A stretch of DNA of 64,000 nt from Aliidiomarina maris (GCF_003987335.1 NZ_PIPK01000010.1:1-64000), one strand, 5' to 3'; counted from the stretch's first letter, positions 26,044-36,793 are shown. The notes: generated by a model from the sequence alone, not told the origin. Numbers and translations: made by a program.

Positions 26044-26874
26044 TTAATCGCGTAGCGCACTTAAGATACTTTGGTAGTCAGCCTGCACCGTAGGCTGGCG
26101 CCAAATTCCGACTCGGCTAATACAGCCACTATCAACATACAGCTTTAATACCCCATCTAAGTCGTTGACTTTGATTTGGCCACTGAGCATGCCTGCCAGT
26201 TGCATAAAGCTTAAATACGAGGGTTTGGGCGAGCCAATGCCTTCGCGCCATGCTTGGTGCAAATTGACTATCTCGTCATTGAACTGCCACTTATCCAGTA
26301 TCTTCGCGCCCACCGGTACCGCAATCGCTTGCTGCGCTGCGCGGTAGGCTTCCATATCGCTTAATTGTCCGCGCTCAACAGCAACCAGTAACGGCAACAC
26401 ACCAATCCGCGAACTGCTACATGCCAATGCCAACGTATGGCTGTGTAAATCGGCTTCGCCCGGATAATGGTTCAGCAAGGTGACCGCAGCCGCAGTAAGT
26501 TCAATGCTTCGTTGCCACTGACGTGCCATTTCATTGCCCACCTGCGGGTTCTGCGACTGATACAAGCCTTCAAGGGCCATCCCTAAAGCGACGTGACGAA
26601 TTTGCCAGAAGCCTAAGCGCATCAATGCTTGAGGTAAGTTTTCGGCTTTCACTTGGCGGCCAAGCCATGCGCTATTGGCGATTTTGATTAACCGTGCGCT
26701 TAACGCAGGGTCTTTGGCGATAATAAGGGCTAATCTTGGCAGCGTCATCATCGGGTCTGCGACCGCGTTTTGAACCTGCTGGGCAATATCTGGCAATGCC
26801 GGTAGAGTGAGCGTATCGGCGTCGAGGTCGCTGCTGACCTGATTAAGAAGATCCGTATGGGCGTGCATAATCAC
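26044..26874 (-). CDS. HDOD domain protein
   Basis: 276 aa. The HDOD domain, a catalytically dead relative of HD phosphohydrolases, starts at LPALPDIAQQVQNAVADP and contains KDPALSARLIKIANSAW and LPQALMRLGFWQIRHVALGM. The second half has no recognised output domain. HDOD proteins usually act in signalling networks, often with two-component or cyclic-di-GMP systems. It converges with rdgC. Confidence 0.85.
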   Translation of the reverse strand: MIMHAHTDLLNQVSSDLDADTLTLPALPDIAQQVQNAVADPMMTLPRLALIIAKDPALSARLIKIANSAWLGRQVKAENLPQALMRLGFWQIRHVALGMALEGLYQSQNPQVGNEMARQWQRSIELTAAAVTLLNHYPGEADLHSHTLALACSSSRIGVLPLLVAVERGQLSDMEAYRAAQQAIAVPVGAKILDKWQFNDEIVNLHQAWREGIGSPKPSYLSFMQLAGMLSGQIKVNDLDGVLKLYVDSGCISRVGIWRQPTVQADYQSILSALRD

Positions 26875-27057
26875 TTATCACTTTTCAACTATAGTCCGTT
26901 GCACGTTAGAGTGCCTTGAAATGGTGCACAACTCAAGTTTTGCACCCTTGGTGGTGGCATTTAACATCGCTCTTAGACGGAAAACCCGTTAAAATAACCG
27001 CCTAAGTTCGTTTCATTTACGTTTTCACGTTCGTTTTGATTAAGGCAATGGTACTTC

Positions 27058-28266
27058 ATGACCCCAAGCTGGCAAGATCTTGACATCGCAGAGTCACTCG
27101 CAGAGGCGATGTTAGAACTCGGGCACCTTAAACCTACGCGCATTCAGCAGCAGGTAATTCCTGAAGCGATGGCTGCGCGGGATATTTTAGCCTCGTCTCC
27201 GACTGGCACGGGTAAAACCTTAGCCTATGTGATTCCTGCCATGCAGCACCTGATTGATTTCCCAAGGCAAACACCAGGCAGTGCACGTATTTTAGTGTTG
27301 GCGCCAACGCGTGAGCTGGCGGCGCAAATCCATGAGCAAGTCGCCTTCCTATGTCGTTATACGGGGCATACCTCGTTATTAGTCACTGGTGGGGTTAACT
27401 TTGGTAGCCATTTAAGCGCATTTGACAGCAATTTAGATATTTTGGTGTCTACCCCAGGTCGCCTGCTTGACTACTTAGGTCAGGAACGTTTTAGCGCCGA
27501 AGACATTGAATGGTTAGTGCTCGATGAAGCTGACCGCATGCTGGATATGGGCTTCGCTGATGCGGTTGCTAATATTCTTGCGGAAGCACGCCATGTGTCA
27601 CAGCGCCTGTTATTCTCAGCCACCCTCGAAGGCGCGGCCATTCAACGCTTTAGCCAAGCGACTTTAAATGAGCCTGTGTATGTGGACGCGCAGCCACCGA
27701 AACGTGAGCGCGGTAAAATTGTGCAATGGGTGCATGTGGCTGACACCTTGGAGCACAAACAACAATTACTCCAGCATTTGGTCAATGAGCACCCGCTAGC
27801 GGTGCTGGTATTTGTCAAAACCAAAGAGCGCGTACTGGCATTAACCCAGTTATTACGTGGCCAGAACTACCGCGTCAGCATGCTACATGGTGATATGCCA
27901 CAGCATGCGCGCACCCAAGCATTAGAAGACTTTACCCAAGGTAAGAACAAAATTCTGGTGGCGACTGATGTGGCAGCCCGCGGCATTGATATTGAAGACG
28001 TACAGCTGGTGGTGAACTTTGACATGCCACGCCGTGCCGATGTGTTTTTGCATCGCATTGGACGCACCGGGCGTGCTGGCAAAAAGGGTCTTGCAGTGTC
28101 ATTGGTCGAGGCACACGACTCTGACATGCTGGGCCGTGTTGAGCGTTATATTGGTGAGAAACTCGAGCGCCGTTTCGTCAAAGGCTTACGCCCGCAACAT
28201 AAGTTCCCTGAACCAGGCAAGAGCAAAGCCAAGAAAAAGAAGAAGAAAAAAGCCGCCAAGCGTTAA
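27058..28266 (+). CDS. srmB: DEAD-box RNA helicase SrmB
   Basis: 402 aa. The helicase core shows the Q motif (FSELEL-like start, PTRIQQQVIP), motif I SSPTGTGKT, Ia PTRELA, II DEADRML, III SATLEG, and VI HRIGRTGRAG. The C-terminus ends in a Lys-rich tail. The pattern matches SrmB, an assembly factor for the 50S ribosomal subunit that is most needed in the cold. I choose srmB over the other DEAD paralogues on the overall sequence likeness. Confidence 0.88.
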   Translation: MTPSWQDLDIAESLAEAMLELGHLKPTRIQQQVIPEAMAARDILASSPTGTGKTLAYVIPAMQHLIDFPRQTPGSARILVLAPTRELAAQIHEQVAFLCRYTGHTSLLVTGGVNFGSHLSAFDSNLDILVSTPGRLLDYLGQERFSAEDIEWLVLDEADRMLDMGFADAVANILAEARHVSQRLLFSATLEGAAIQRFSQATLNEPVYVDAQPPKRERGKIVQWVHVADTLEHKQQLLQHLVNEHPLAVLVFVKTKERVLALTQLLRGQNYRVSMLHGDMPQHARTQALEDFTQGKNKILVATDVAARGIDIEDVQLVVNFDMPRRADVFLHRIGRTGRAGKKGLAVSLVEAHDSDMLGRVERYIGEKLERRFVKGLRPQHKFPEPGKSKAKKKKKKKAAKR

Positions 28267-28268
28267 GC

Positions 28269-28640
28269 TTAAGCGCGCCCTCGTTTGCGGGCGCGCAGCT
28301 TTTTATAGCCGGCAAAGCACAAGAAGAAAGCCGCCGCACCTGCAACGTCGGCCACCACGTCCCAGACATCAGCGCCCCGCCCGGGAATATAGTACTGAAT
28401 CATTTCAATGGCGATACCGTACGCAGTTAGTGCCAACATCGACACCCAATACGGCAAGCGAAAGGCATAATGCCAACTCGCAGCGACCACGAAAAACAGC
28501 CCAAAATGCACCACTTTATCTAAGTGCGCGATACCCTGCGGACCACTGGGTGGTGAACTCCAAAAAAAGAGTAACGAGACAAGGCAAAATACCACTACGA
28601 ATACGCTACGCGCAGCCACACTATTGACCATGGGACTCAC
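28269..28640 (-). CDS. VanZ-like small membrane protein
   Basis: 123 aa with four predicted membrane segments and the VanZ-like motifs LDKVVHFGLFFVVA, YGIAIEMIQYYIPGRGADVWDVVADVAG. The role of these proteins outside glycopeptide resistance operons is unknown, and no resistance context is present. The stop lies two bases after that of srmB in convergent orientation. Confidence 0.8.
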   Translation of the reverse strand: MSPMVNSVAARSVFVVVFCLVSLLFFWSSPPSGPQGIAHLDKVVHFGLFFVVAASWHYAFRLPYWVSMLALTAYGIAIEMIQYYIPGRGADVWDVVADVAGAAAFFLCFAGYKKLRARKRGRA

Positions 28641-28715
28641 TTACCCTAATGATTTAACCACACCCAACTTAGCTGGGCTCACTGTTACTACCACATACCG
28701 GCTGCAACTTAGGGG

Positions 28716-30179
28716 CTAAGCTGAGGCCTGCGTATACACAGACACATTGCTGAACCCTTGCTCACGCAAATGCAGTGCTTGCATGCGGCTCATCACACCC
28801 TGGTCGCAGTAAAGCAGATAATGGGTGTCCGATGGAAGCCCCTTAAAGTGCTTTTCCAGTTTAAAAAATGGTAAAGATTCAACTGGGTATGGTTGTTGCT
28901 GCAGTGGGGCTTGCTCTTGCTCTTCGCTACGGCGAATGTCCAGAATGACCTGCGGCGCATTATCATTCGCACCTTGAGTAAGGTCAACTTTGGCCATGCT
29001 GGCATCATGCAACTGACGAATATCAATCACTTGCGCGTTATATACCTGGGCTTCAATCAACTCGTCGGTGATCACCGTTTCCGCCGCCTGAACCGCACCT
29101 AACTTGGCTTTCACCGTTGGCTTATTGGAAATCACGCCACAGTATTCAGGCATCGCAGCAGCCAATGGTTCAGTCCCGATATGGCGTGCAATATCGACAA
29201 TGTCCTGCTTATCCATGGCAATTAACGGGCGCAACACTAAGCGATTGGTCACTTCGTCTATCACCGCTAAGTTACTTAAGGTTTGGCTCGACACCTGCCC
29301 CATGGCTTCACCAGTAACCAAGGCTTGGGCATTCACATAACGCGTCGCTAAGCAGGCAGCCCGCAGCATGGTGCGCTTGAGCACCACGCCCATTAAGCTG
29401 TTATCAACGTGTGCTAAGATTTTATCTACCAACGGCGCGAAATCGATGCTGATAAACTTCACCGGGTGGGTCGGCGAGAACTTCTGCCAAATATAATACG
29501 AGATCTCGCGCACGCCTGCTTCGTGGGCATCACCACCTAAATTAAAGAAGCAATAGTGGGTGCGCGCACCACGCTTAATCATTTGGTAACTCGACACCGT
29601 CGAGTCAAAGCCACCTGACATCAAACTCAGCACCGTTTCCTGACTCGGCAATGGGAACCCGCCTAAACCTGCAAAGCGCTTCTCAACTAAGAACACAGTG
29701 TCATCGGCGACCATGATAACCACTTCTTGTGCGGCGCCTTTAAGTTGCACGCGGGTGCCCGGCACACGCTCTAAAATGCCACCACCGATATAGCGGGCCA
29801 TGTCCTGTGATGAAAAACTGTGATGCCCTTTGCGCTTCACGACTACCGCAAAGGTTTGGTTTTCCAGTTGCTGCGCTTTGAACTGCAACACCCACTCGAG
29901 TAAGGTCGCAAAGTCAGTCAACTCATGCTGTTGTACCCGTTCAAAATGCAGCACGCCTGGGGTGGAACTTAACCGCTCCACTACGGCTTGATGTTGCTGC
30001 GCAGATAGCTGTGCTGGTAATTGAGTCTCAATTCTGTCCCACAACCAACGCACGGTAATGTCGGCGTCAATCGCTTTAAGTTGATTACGCAAGTTCGCGG
30101 TAAGTAATTTACCGTGACGCGCCCGGACCGAGCGGCTCTTGACCGTTATCTCAGCTTGTAAGCGAATGATATACTTCAT
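28716..30179 (-). CDS. thiI: tRNA 4-thiouridine synthetase ThiI with rhodanese domain
   Basis: 487 aa from the ATG at 30179 (MKYIIRLQAEITVKS). ThiI puts sulfur on uridine 8 of tRNA and, with its rhodanese domain, helps form the thiazole of thiamine. Domain order: N-terminal ferredoxin-like domain, THUMP domain, PP-loop pyrophosphatase core with SGGFDSTVSSY, and a C-terminal rhodanese domain with the loop YCDQGVMSRMQAL carrying the persulfide Cys (about residue 460). All four parts are intact. thiL (thiamine phosphate kinase) lies about 6 kb away at 35800. Confidence 0.96.
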   Translation of the reverse strand: MKYIIRLQAEITVKSRSVRARHGKLLTANLRNQLKAIDADITVRWLWDRIETQLPAQLSAQQHQAVVERLSSTPGVLHFERVQQHELTDFATLLEWVLQFKAQQLENQTFAVVVKRKGHHSFSSQDMARYIGGGILERVPGTRVQLKGAAQEVVIMVADDTVFLVEKRFAGLGGFPLPSQETVLSLMSGGFDSTVSSYQMIKRGARTHYCFFNLGGDAHEAGVREISYYIWQKFSPTHPVKFISIDFAPLVDKILAHVDNSLMGVVLKRTMLRAACLATRYVNAQALVTGEAMGQVSSQTLSNLAVIDEVTNRLVLRPLIAMDKQDIVDIARHIGTEPLAAAMPEYCGVISNKPTVKAKLGAVQAAETVITDELIEAQVYNAQVIDIRQLHDASMAKVDLTQGANDNAPQVILDIRRSEEQEQAPLQQQPYPVESLPFFKLEKHFKGLPSDTHYLLYCDQGVMSRMQALHLREQGFSNVSVYTQASA

Positions 30180-30282
30180 AAAAACCTGACAATTTAAGCA
30201 ATACAACGCATCCAGCAAGCGTAGAGCCTGCTGGATGCTGAATAAAATGGAACAGAATTATACAAAAAAGCGAGGGTTTAGG

Positions 30283-31206
30283 CTAGTTGCTGCCCGCGTC
30301 AATGGGGTTGGATTCAATCGGACTGCCCTGCATGATAGCAATTTCCACACGGCGATTACGGCGCCGGTTGTCATCGCTATTGTTAGGCACTAGCGGCCGG
30401 GTGTCAGCTAAACCACGCACCGTCAAACGCGATTCTTCAAAGCCACTGACGTTGAGCATTTCTTCTGCCACTGCTACCGCACGCGCGCTGGACAAATCCC
30501 AATTCGAGCTGTGCATTTCCGAGCGTACACGCTGGTTATCGGTGTGGCCGGAAATTGTAATGTCACCGGGAATGTCATTGACGACCTCAGCGATACGGCG
30601 AATGACTGGCCGGAATTGCGGTTGCAAGAACGCAGACCCCTGAGGGAAGGTGCCTTGCTCACGAATACGAATCAGAATTTGTTGGCCAAGGCTTTCAATT
30701 TCCAGCGCACCGTCTTCAATTTCCTGCTCCATTTCTTCACGAATGCGGCGCATGGCTTGCTCGGTTTGCTCTGCCATTTGCATCATTTCCATTTGTTGCG
30801 GAGCTTCTTCACGCGGGTCAGCTTCGCCACCTTGGTCTTGTTGCGGACCACCCACATAATCATCCTCGCCATCTTGAAAGTCGAGGGTCTGTTGGGCCAT
30901 GTCCGAAGTAACTTGCTGGATAGTTTCGATCGGCGTCGGGGTTGGGCGGCCTGGGCGAAATTCTTGCGCTATCACGCTCGTACCACGCGGAATATCTTCT
31001 ACTTCAATGCGATTTTGCACCCCAAATGCAAACTGCATAGAACCTGCAATTTGCTTAAATTTAAGCACATCCATTTCGCTAAACGCCAATAGCAATACGA
31101 AAAAGCACAGTAGCAACGCCATCAGATCAGCAAAGGTCGCCATCCAAGGGGCTAAGCCCTTGGGCGGACAACGTGGACACTTCTTCTCTGGTGCTGGCAT
31201 CGCCAT
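30283..31206 (-). CDS. pomB: Flagellar motor stator protein PomB/MotB family
   Basis: 307 aa. One membrane segment carries the ion-binding Asp27 in MATFADLMALLLCFF. A Gln/Glu-rich linker and a C-terminal OmpA-like peptidoglycan-binding domain (ITISGHTDNQ, NWDLSSARAVAVAEEML) anchor the stator in the cell wall. The PomB type, with Na+ as coupling ion, is inferred from the paired PomA, from the presence of Cys in the membrane segment, and from the marine-type gene order pomAB-xseB-ispA-dxs. It starts 2 bp after pomA stops. Confidence 0.9.
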   Translation of the reverse strand: MAMPAPEKKCPRCPPKGLAPWMATFADLMALLLCFFVLLLAFSEMDVLKFKQIAGSMQFAFGVQNRIEVEDIPRGTSVIAQEFRPGRPTPTPIETIQQVTSDMAQQTLDFQDGEDDYVGGPQQDQGGEADPREEAPQQMEMMQMAEQTEQAMRRIREEMEQEIEDGALEIESLGQQILIRIREQGTFPQGSAFLQPQFRPVIRRIAEVVNDIPGDITISGHTDNQRVRSEMHSSNWDLSSARAVAVAEEMLNVSGFEESRLTVRGLADTRPLVPNNSDDNRRRNRRVEIAIMQGSPIESNPIDAGSN

Positions 31207-31208
31207 GG

Positions 31209-31967
31209 TTATGCTTCCTCTACCACACGCTTAGATTCAGCCAGATAGTTCTTCAGCAGGCCTTCAATAATGCGTGGGTTCTGACCGTCCTGAATACCAA
31301 GCACGGCATCAAGCATCAGTTCTTGGTTTAGCTTTTCCTGCTCCATGCGCAACGTCAGTTTGTTGACGATAGGCACACATAATACGTTGGCAATAAACGA
31401 ACCGTATAAGGTGGTCAACAAGGCAACAGCCATTGCCGGGCCGATGGCTTTGGGGTCGTCCATATTCGCCAACATCGCGACCAGACCAATCAGCGTACCC
31501 ATCATACCCATGGCCGGCGATACATCCGCCATGGTTTGGAAAATGTTCGCGCTTTTACGGTGACGCTCGTAGGTTTGATCAATGTCCTTTTGCAGGGTGG
31601 CGCGCACCACGTCTGCGTCATGGCCGTCGACAAGCATATCGATGCCCTTGCGAAAGAATGCATTCGGAACTTCAGTTTCTTCAAGGGCTAAAAAGCCACC
31701 TTTACGTGCCGCGTCCGCCATTTCCACCGCTTTATCAATCAGTTCTTGCGGCTCTTCGATTCTAAAAATAAAGGCTTTAGCGACCACTTTGCCCGACGCC
31801 AAAAATTGCGCCAGAGGATAACTCGCCAAGACCACAAATAAAGAGCCACCAAAAACAATGAATATGGAGGGGACATTGACGTACAGCATCAAGTCGCCAT
31901 TAAACAACATTGCCATGACAATGAAGGCTATGGCTCCTATCAAACCAATGAGTGTTGCTATATCCAC
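31209..31967 (-). CDS. pomA: Flagellar motor stator protein PomA/MotA family
   Basis: 252 aa, four membrane segments (starts near residues 2, 30, 150 and 180). A cytoplasmic loop carries the conserved charged residues that meet FliG. PomA with PomB forms the ion-driven stator. Family marks are VPSIFIVFGGSLFVVLASYP and DVSPAMGMMGTLIGLVAML. GGGGAGA precedes the start. No other flagellar genes lie in the window. Confidence 0.93.
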   Translation of the reverse strand: MDIATLIGLIGAIAFIVMAMLFNGDLMLYVNVPSIFIVFGGSLFVVLASYPLAQFLASGKVVAKAFIFRIEEPQELIDKAVEMADAARKGGFLALEETEVPNAFFRKGIDMLVDGHDADVVRATLQKDIDQTYERHRKSANIFQTMADVSPAMGMMGTLIGLVAMLANMDDPKAIGPAMAVALLTTLYGSFIANVLCVPIVNKLTLRMEQEKLNQELMLDAVLGIQDGQNPRIIEGLLKNYLAESKRVVEEA

Positions 31968-32249
31968 ACAAATCTCCCCATCGTGTGCGTGATTGAACAG
32001 GCGCTATTTTTCTGTATCTGCGCTACACTGACAAGCGTAAAATCAAGCGGCGCTGATTTAACATCGGCGGCGTTGACGATTTCTTTACTTAAAGGCTGTA
32101 GGTTATCTTGCTAACGCCGCTGGGTAAAGTAGCTTTAGGTAGTATTGTTAGCTGCCCTAGCCGCTTTTTTGTCAGTTGTTTGCGCGCTGCCTCAATTGAA
32201 TTTTACGGCAAGGTTGGTTAAGGTTGCGGCAACCATTGGAGACAGCATA

Positions 32250-32513
32250 ATGACCGAGTCGAATGACACCTCAGCAGCATTAGATGAACTAAGTTTTGAG
32301 CAGGCCATGAGCGAGCTTGAACATATCGTAGGCCAACTTGAACAAGGCGATTTACCCCTTGAAAAATCCCTTCAGCAATTTGAGCGCGCGGTGGCACTGT
32401 CCCGTGTTAGCCAGCAAAAATTACAACAAGCCGAACAGAAAGTAAGTGTACTGCTACGCCAAGGCGGCAACGACACCTTGCAGCCGATGTCTGATACAGA
32501 GAACCACGAGTGA
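32250..32513 (+). CDS. xseB: Exodeoxyribonuclease VII small subunit
   Basis: 87 aa from the ATG at 32250; the open frame upstream to 32145 is not family-like. The core [20 protein letters not shown] then [18 protein letters not shown] is the XseB helical hairpin that wraps around XseA. Exonuclease VII degrades single-stranded DNA from both ends. The stop overlaps the ispA start (GTGA), a common arrangement (xseB-ispA-dxs). The 31968-32249 region upstream, shared with divergent pomA, holds no gene. Confidence 0.95.
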   Translation: MTESNDTSAALDELSFEQAMSELEHIVGQLEQGDLPLEKSLQQFERAVALSRVSQQKLQQAEQKVSVLLRQGGNDTLQPMSDTENHE

Positions 32514-33406
32514 ATACAGAGCTTGAACCTGCGGTCGCTGAACTGCGCAATCGCCACAGCGATTTTTTAACCCAATACTTAAACCAACGTGAAGCGGTCA
32601 GCCCTCAACTGCTCGAGGCGATGAAATACGCGGTACTACTCGGTGGTAAACGCGTGCGCCCGTTCTTAGTTTATGCAGTGGGCTCAATGCTGGGCGCGAC
32701 ACTTAAAGACCTGGATGCACCGGCGGCTGCGATTGAATGCATTCACGCATATTCCTTGGTGCATGATGACCTGCCAGCAATGGACAACGATACCTTACGT
32801 CGCGGCCAACCGACCTGTCATATCGCGTTTGACGAGGCGACTGCCATTTTAGCCGGCGACGCCCTCCAAGCATTGGCCTTCGAGTTGTTGTGCACTCACC
32901 CATATGAGCAGGTGAATAGCGCAGCACAATTGCGTTTAGTCCAAGAACTCGCCCGCAGTGCAGGCGATTTAGGCATGTGCGGCGGCCAGGCGCTGGATCT
33001 TGCGGCAACAGGCAGCCAGGTGGGACAAACTCAGTTAGAGCAGATTCATGCCTATAAAACTGGGGCGCTGATTCGTTGTGCGGTGACATTTGGGCTTACA
33101 TGCGCGCCGGATGTCAGTACCGAAACGGCGCAGGCTTTGCGTAAATGGGCGGATATCATTGGCTTAGCGTTTCAGGTTCAGGACGACATTCTAGATGTTG
33201 TCGGTGACACCCAGGCGCTGGGTAAATCCCAGGGCACTGACCAGCAACAAGGCAAGTCTACCTACCCTGGCTTGATGGGTTTAAACCAAGCGCAAGCGTA
33301 TCTCCAGCAGTTGCATGAAAAAGCGCTACACGCCCTGCAAGGGATACCGTACAATACCCAATTGTTACAGCAATTCACTGATTATTTGATCACAAGAGAC
33401 CGTTAG
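32510..33406 (+). CDS. ispA: Farnesyl diphosphate synthase
   Basis: 298 aa with a GTG start overlapping the xseB stop. Joins isopentenyl diphosphate with DMAPP and then GPP to give farnesyl diphosphate. Both Asp-rich motifs are present: [16 protein letters not shown] and [12 protein letters not shown], as are [11 protein letters not shown] and QALAFELL. It feeds quinone, undecaprenyl and other isoprenoid routes and lies directly before dxs. Confidence 0.96.
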   Translation: MNTELEPAVAELRNRHSDFLTQYLNQREAVSPQLLEAMKYAVLLGGKRVRPFLVYAVGSMLGATLKDLDAPAAAIECIHAYSLVHDDLPAMDNDTLRRGQPTCHIAFDEATAILAGDALQALAFELLCTHPYEQVNSAAQLRLVQELARSAGDLGMCGGQALDLAATGSQVGQTQLEQIHAYKTGALIRCAVTFGLTCAPDVSTETAQALRKWADIIGLAFQVQDDILDVVGDTQALGKSQGTDQQQGKSTYPGLMGLNQAQAYLQQLHEKALHALQGIPYNTQLLQQFTDYLITRDR

Positions 33407-33409
33407 TAG

Positions 33410-35284
33410 ATGTCACAAACCACCCCTAGCAACTCGTTTCCGTTATTAAGCTTGATTGACTCGCCAGCCGACTTACGCGCGCTACCGAAGCAAAAGCTGG
33501 CACAGGTGTGCCACGAGTTGCGCCAGTACTTGCTCAATTCAGTGAGTCAAAGTTCAGGCCATTTAGCGAGCGGTTTAGGCACAGTGGAACTCACAGTGGC
33601 ATTACATCGCGTGTATCAAACCCCTTATGATCATATTGTTTGGGACGTGGGCCACCAGGCTTACCCGCATAAAATTCTAACCGGTCGCCGCGAGCAGTTA
33701 TCCAGCATCCGCCAAAAAGATGGCTTGCACCCGTTTCCGTGGCGCGAAGAAAGTGAGTACGACGTACTGTCAGTCGGCCACTCCAGTACATCCATTAGCG
33801 CTGCTTTAGGCATGGCGATTGCCGCCGAAAAAGACGCCGATAACCGTAAAGTGGTGGCCGTAATTGGTGATGGCGCAATGACTGCTGGGATGGCATTTGA
33901 AGCCCTCAACCACGCCGGTGACATTGCCCCCAATATGCTAGTCATTCTTAACGACAATGAAATGTCGATTTCAGAAAACGTCGGTGCTTTGAATAACCAT
34001 TTCGCCCGTTTGCTATCGGGCAAGTTCTACACGTCATTGCGTGAAGGCTCAAAACAGTTATTGCGTGGCATGCCAGTGGTACGCGAGCTCGCCAGCCGCG
34101 CCGAAGAGCATGTCAAAGGCATGGTCACCCCAGGCACCATTTTTGAAGAGTTAGGTTTTAACTATATCGGCCCAGTTGATGGCCATGATGTCGATAGCTT
34201 GGTCGAAACCTTGAGCAATATGCGTGGCATGAAAGGGCCACAGTTATTGCACGTGGTCACACGCAAAGGCAAAGGCTACGCCCCAGCAGAAAAAGACCCT
34301 ATTGGTTACCACGGGGTGCCAAAGTTTGACCCTAAAATTGATCAGTTGCCGAGTGCGAAGGCGTCACTGCCATCGTATTCGAAAATTTTCGGCGACTGGC
34401 TGTGTGACATGGCCGCAAGCGATGACAAGCTAGTCGCCATTACGCCTGCGATGCGCGAAGGCTCTGGCATGGTCGAATTCTCGCAACGCTTCCCTGACCA
34501 ATATTATGACGTTGCGATTGCTGAACAGCACTCAGTCACCTTAGCTGCAGGCTTGGCGATTGGCGGGTACCGACCTGTAGTCGCAATTTACTCAACGTTC
34601 TTGCAGCGTGCGTACGACCAGGTGATTCATGACGTTGCGCTGCAAAATCTGCCAGTGGTATTTGCGATTGATCGCGCAGGTATTGTTGGCGCCGACGGCC
34701 CTACCCACCAAGGTGCCTTCGACATCAGCTTCTTACGCTGCATTCCCAATTTGGTGGTAATGACCCCAAGTGATGAAAACGAGTGCCGCCAAATGCTGTA
34801 TACCGCATACGACAGCAAGCGCCCTGCGGCAGTGCGTTACCCGCGTGGTAATGGCATTGGCTGTGACTTAGCGCCACTTAGCGCATTGGTGATAGGTGAA
34901 GCCAAGCTGCGCCGTGAAGGCAAGGATGTAGCGATATTAAACTTCGGCACCTTGCTACCTGACGTTATGCAAGCAGCAGAGAATCTTGGCGCGAGCGTGA
35001 TTGATATGCGCTTCGTGAAACCTCTGGACGAGGCTGCGATTACGCAAGCGGCTGCACAGCATAAGCTGCTGGTCACCGTGGAAGAGAATGCGATTGCAGG
35101 CGGTGCAGGCAGTGCGGTGAGCGAACTATTACATGCCCAAGGTAACGCCACGCCGGTGCTCCATATTGGTTTACCGGATGAGTTTATTAAGCATGGTACT
35201 CAGGGTGAGATCCGCCAAGAACTGGGCTTGGACGCTGCCGGAATTGAAGCGACTATTCGCAAACGCTTAGAGAAAAATGCTTAA
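33410..35284 (+). CDS. dxs: 1-deoxy-D-xylulose-5-phosphate synthase
   Basis: 624 aa, full length. Condenses pyruvate and glyceraldehyde 3-phosphate using thiamine diphosphate, the first step of the MEP pathway. The TPP motif is [20 protein letters not shown] ending in the NDN(E) region; the [12 protein letters not shown] region and the transketolase pyrimidine part [16 protein letters not shown] are also clear. Starts 3 bp after ispA stops, so xseB-ispA-dxs form one operon. Confidence 0.97.
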   Translation: MSQTTPSNSFPLLSLIDSPADLRALPKQKLAQVCHELRQYLLNSVSQSSGHLASGLGTVELTVALHRVYQTPYDHIVWDVGHQAYPHKILTGRREQLSSIRQKDGLHPFPWREESEYDVLSVGHSSTSISAALGMAIAAEKDADNRKVVAVIGDGAMTAGMAFEALNHAGDIAPNMLVILNDNEMSISENVGALNNHFARLLSGKFYTSLREGSKQLLRGMPVVRELASRAEEHVKGMVTPGTIFEELGFNYIGPVDGHDVDSLVETLSNMRGMKGPQLLHVVTRKGKGYAPAEKDPIGYHGVPKFDPKIDQLPSAKASLPSYSKIFGDWLCDMAASDDKLVAITPAMREGSGMVEFSQRFPDQYYDVAIAEQHSVTLAAGLAIGGYRPVVAIYSTFLQRAYDQVIHDVALQNLPVVFAIDRAGIVGADGPTHQGAFDISFLRCIPNLVVMTPSDENECRQMLYTAYDSKRPAAVRYPRGNGIGCDLAPLSALVIGEAKLRREGKDVAILNFGTLLPDVMQAAENLGASVIDMRFVKPLDEAAITQAAAQHKLLVTVEENAIAGGAGSAVSELLHAQGNATPVLHIGLPDEFIKHGTQGEIRQELGLDAAGIEATIRKRLEKNA

Positions 35285-35316
35285 CGCTGGTTAGTGATGG
35301 TGCTCGGGCGCTGCGA

Positions 35317-35796
35317 TTACAGCCCGAGCCAACCTAATGCAATTAATGCGTGCAAAATAGCTAAGGTTGCCAGACCCGCCAAAATATCGTCCAACATGAT
35401 GCCTAGCCCACCATGCACATGCTTATCTAAATAACGGATAGGCCATGGCTTCAAAATATCGAAAATCCGAAATAGCACAAACCCTACCAACAAGGTTTGC
35501 CAGCTAATTGGTAACCATAAAAACGCCACCATAAAGCCCGCAATCTCGTCCCACACAATCGCTGGGTGGTCGTGCTCACCCATGGCTTTTGCGGTATATC
35601 CACAAAAATAAACCCCGACGATACAAGCCAGCAGTGTAGCGATGGCAAACCCAGTGTGTCCAAGATAACTAGCGAGAATGACAACTGGTATCGCCGCAAT
35701 AGTCCCAAACGTGCCAGGCGCCTTGGCGGCCAAGCCGCTGCCGAAGCCTAAAGACAAAAAGTGAATCGGATTTTTCAATAAATGGGCATATTGCAT
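35317..35796 (-). CDS. pgpA: Phosphatidylglycerophosphatase A
   Basis: 159 aa, membrane protein with about four segments. Dephosphorylates phosphatidylglycerol phosphate to phosphatidylglycerol. Conserved: LGFGSGLAAKAPGTFGTIAAIP, DHPAIVWDEIAGFM and FRIFDILKPWPIRYLDK with GGLGIMLDD. It is the last gene of ribH-nusB-thiL-pgpA and ends 32 bp from the convergent dxs. Confidence 0.95.
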   Translation of the reverse strand: MQYAHLLKNPIHFLSLGFGSGLAAKAPGTFGTIAAIPVVILASYLGHTGFAIATLLACIVGVYFCGYTAKAMGEHDHPAIVWDEIAGFMVAFLWLPISWQTLLVGFVLFRIFDILKPWPIRYLDKHVHGGLGIMLDDILAGLATLAILHALIALGWLGL

Positions 35797-35799
35797 GGT

Positions 35800-36789
35800 T
35801 TATCCTTTCGGCGAATCCTTGGCTGCGGCAAAATGTTGGTAGCCACGCCCTTGCGCGCTCACCTCTTGCTGATGATCAAACATGCGTAAACCCGGTTGCT
35901 TGTCGATTTGACCAATACAGGTCAAGCTGACGCCAGAATGTGCCAAACTGGTTTCAAGGGCACCACGCTCTTCCTCTGGTACAGTAAAGCACAGTTCGTA
36001 ATCATCGCCACCGAATAAGGCAAAATCCCGACGTTGCTCCTCATCAAGCCCAAGCATGACCTTTGAATACGGCAGTTGGTGCAAGAATAAACGCGCACCT
36101 ACGTTAGAGCGCTGTAAAATATGACCTAAGTCTGCCACTAAGCCGTCAGAGACATCCACACAACTGGTCGCGGCATGGCGGATAGCTTGACCCAATGCCA
36201 CCCGTGGCGTTGGGTAGAACAAACGCTCTTCTAGCTGGTGACGCACAAAATCGGTGGCCTCTAAGAGCCCCTGCTGTACCGCTAACGCGGCTGCGGCGTC
36301 GCCAAGGCAACCACTGACAAATATCCAATCGCCTGGTTTGGCACCAGCACGAGTTAGCTTTTGCCCTTCTGGTAACAGGCCTTGGGCAGTTAAGGTCAGG
36401 GTCAACGGGCCGCGCGTGGTATCGCCGCCAATCAATTGGCAGTGGTAATACTCGGCTAGCTCATACATGCCAGCGGTGAAATCTTCAATCCACTTGGTGT
36501 CAACTTCGGGCATGGTAATCGCCAGTGACAACCAAGCAGGCTCCGCACCCATAGCGGCAAGATCAGACAAGTTCACCGCCACCAGCTTATGACCGATGGC
36601 GCGAGCAGGCATATGTGCGTCGAAATGAACCCCCGCCACCATGGTGTCCGTGGTGACTGCAATTTGGGTTGCTGGGGTAGTTGTCACCACCGCACAATCA
36701 TCGCCTTGTCCCAAAAGCACATCACTGCGGATATGCTTTTGGCGGCTGAAGTATTGTGCAATTAACTCAAATTCGGTTAACTGTGACAT
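35800..36789 (-). CDS. thiL: Thiamine-monophosphate kinase
   Basis: 329 aa. Phosphorylates thiamine phosphate to thiamine diphosphate, the cofactor of the neighbouring Dxs. The N-terminal ATP-site motif is VLLGQGDDCAVV-like, and VTTDTMVAGVHFD, DLAAMGAEPAWLSLAI, LIGGDTTRGPLTLTLTA and CVDVSDGLVADLGHI are all conserved. It lies between nusB (4 bp) and pgpA (3 bp), so the four genes form one transcript. Confidence 0.96.
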   Translation of the reverse strand: MSQLTEFELIAQYFSRQKHIRSDVLLGQGDDCAVVTTTPATQIAVTTDTMVAGVHFDAHMPARAIGHKLVAVNLSDLAAMGAEPAWLSLAITMPEVDTKWIEDFTAGMYELAEYYHCQLIGGDTTRGPLTLTLTAQGLLPEGQKLTRAGAKPGDWIFVSGCLGDAAAALAVQQGLLEATDFVRHQLEERLFYPTPRVALGQAIRHAATSCVDVSDGLVADLGHILQRSNVGARLFLHQLPYSKVMLGLDEEQRRDFALFGGDDYELCFTVPEEERGALETSLAHSGVSLTCIGQIDKQPGLRMFDHQQEVSAQGRGYQHFAAAKDSPKG

Positions 36790-36793
36790 GTCA

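Noticed and set aside
28019-28627. 202-aa plus-strand open frame over the end of srmB and the VanZ-like gene
   Set aside because: It overlaps two genes with clear family matches and has no recognisable domain itself.
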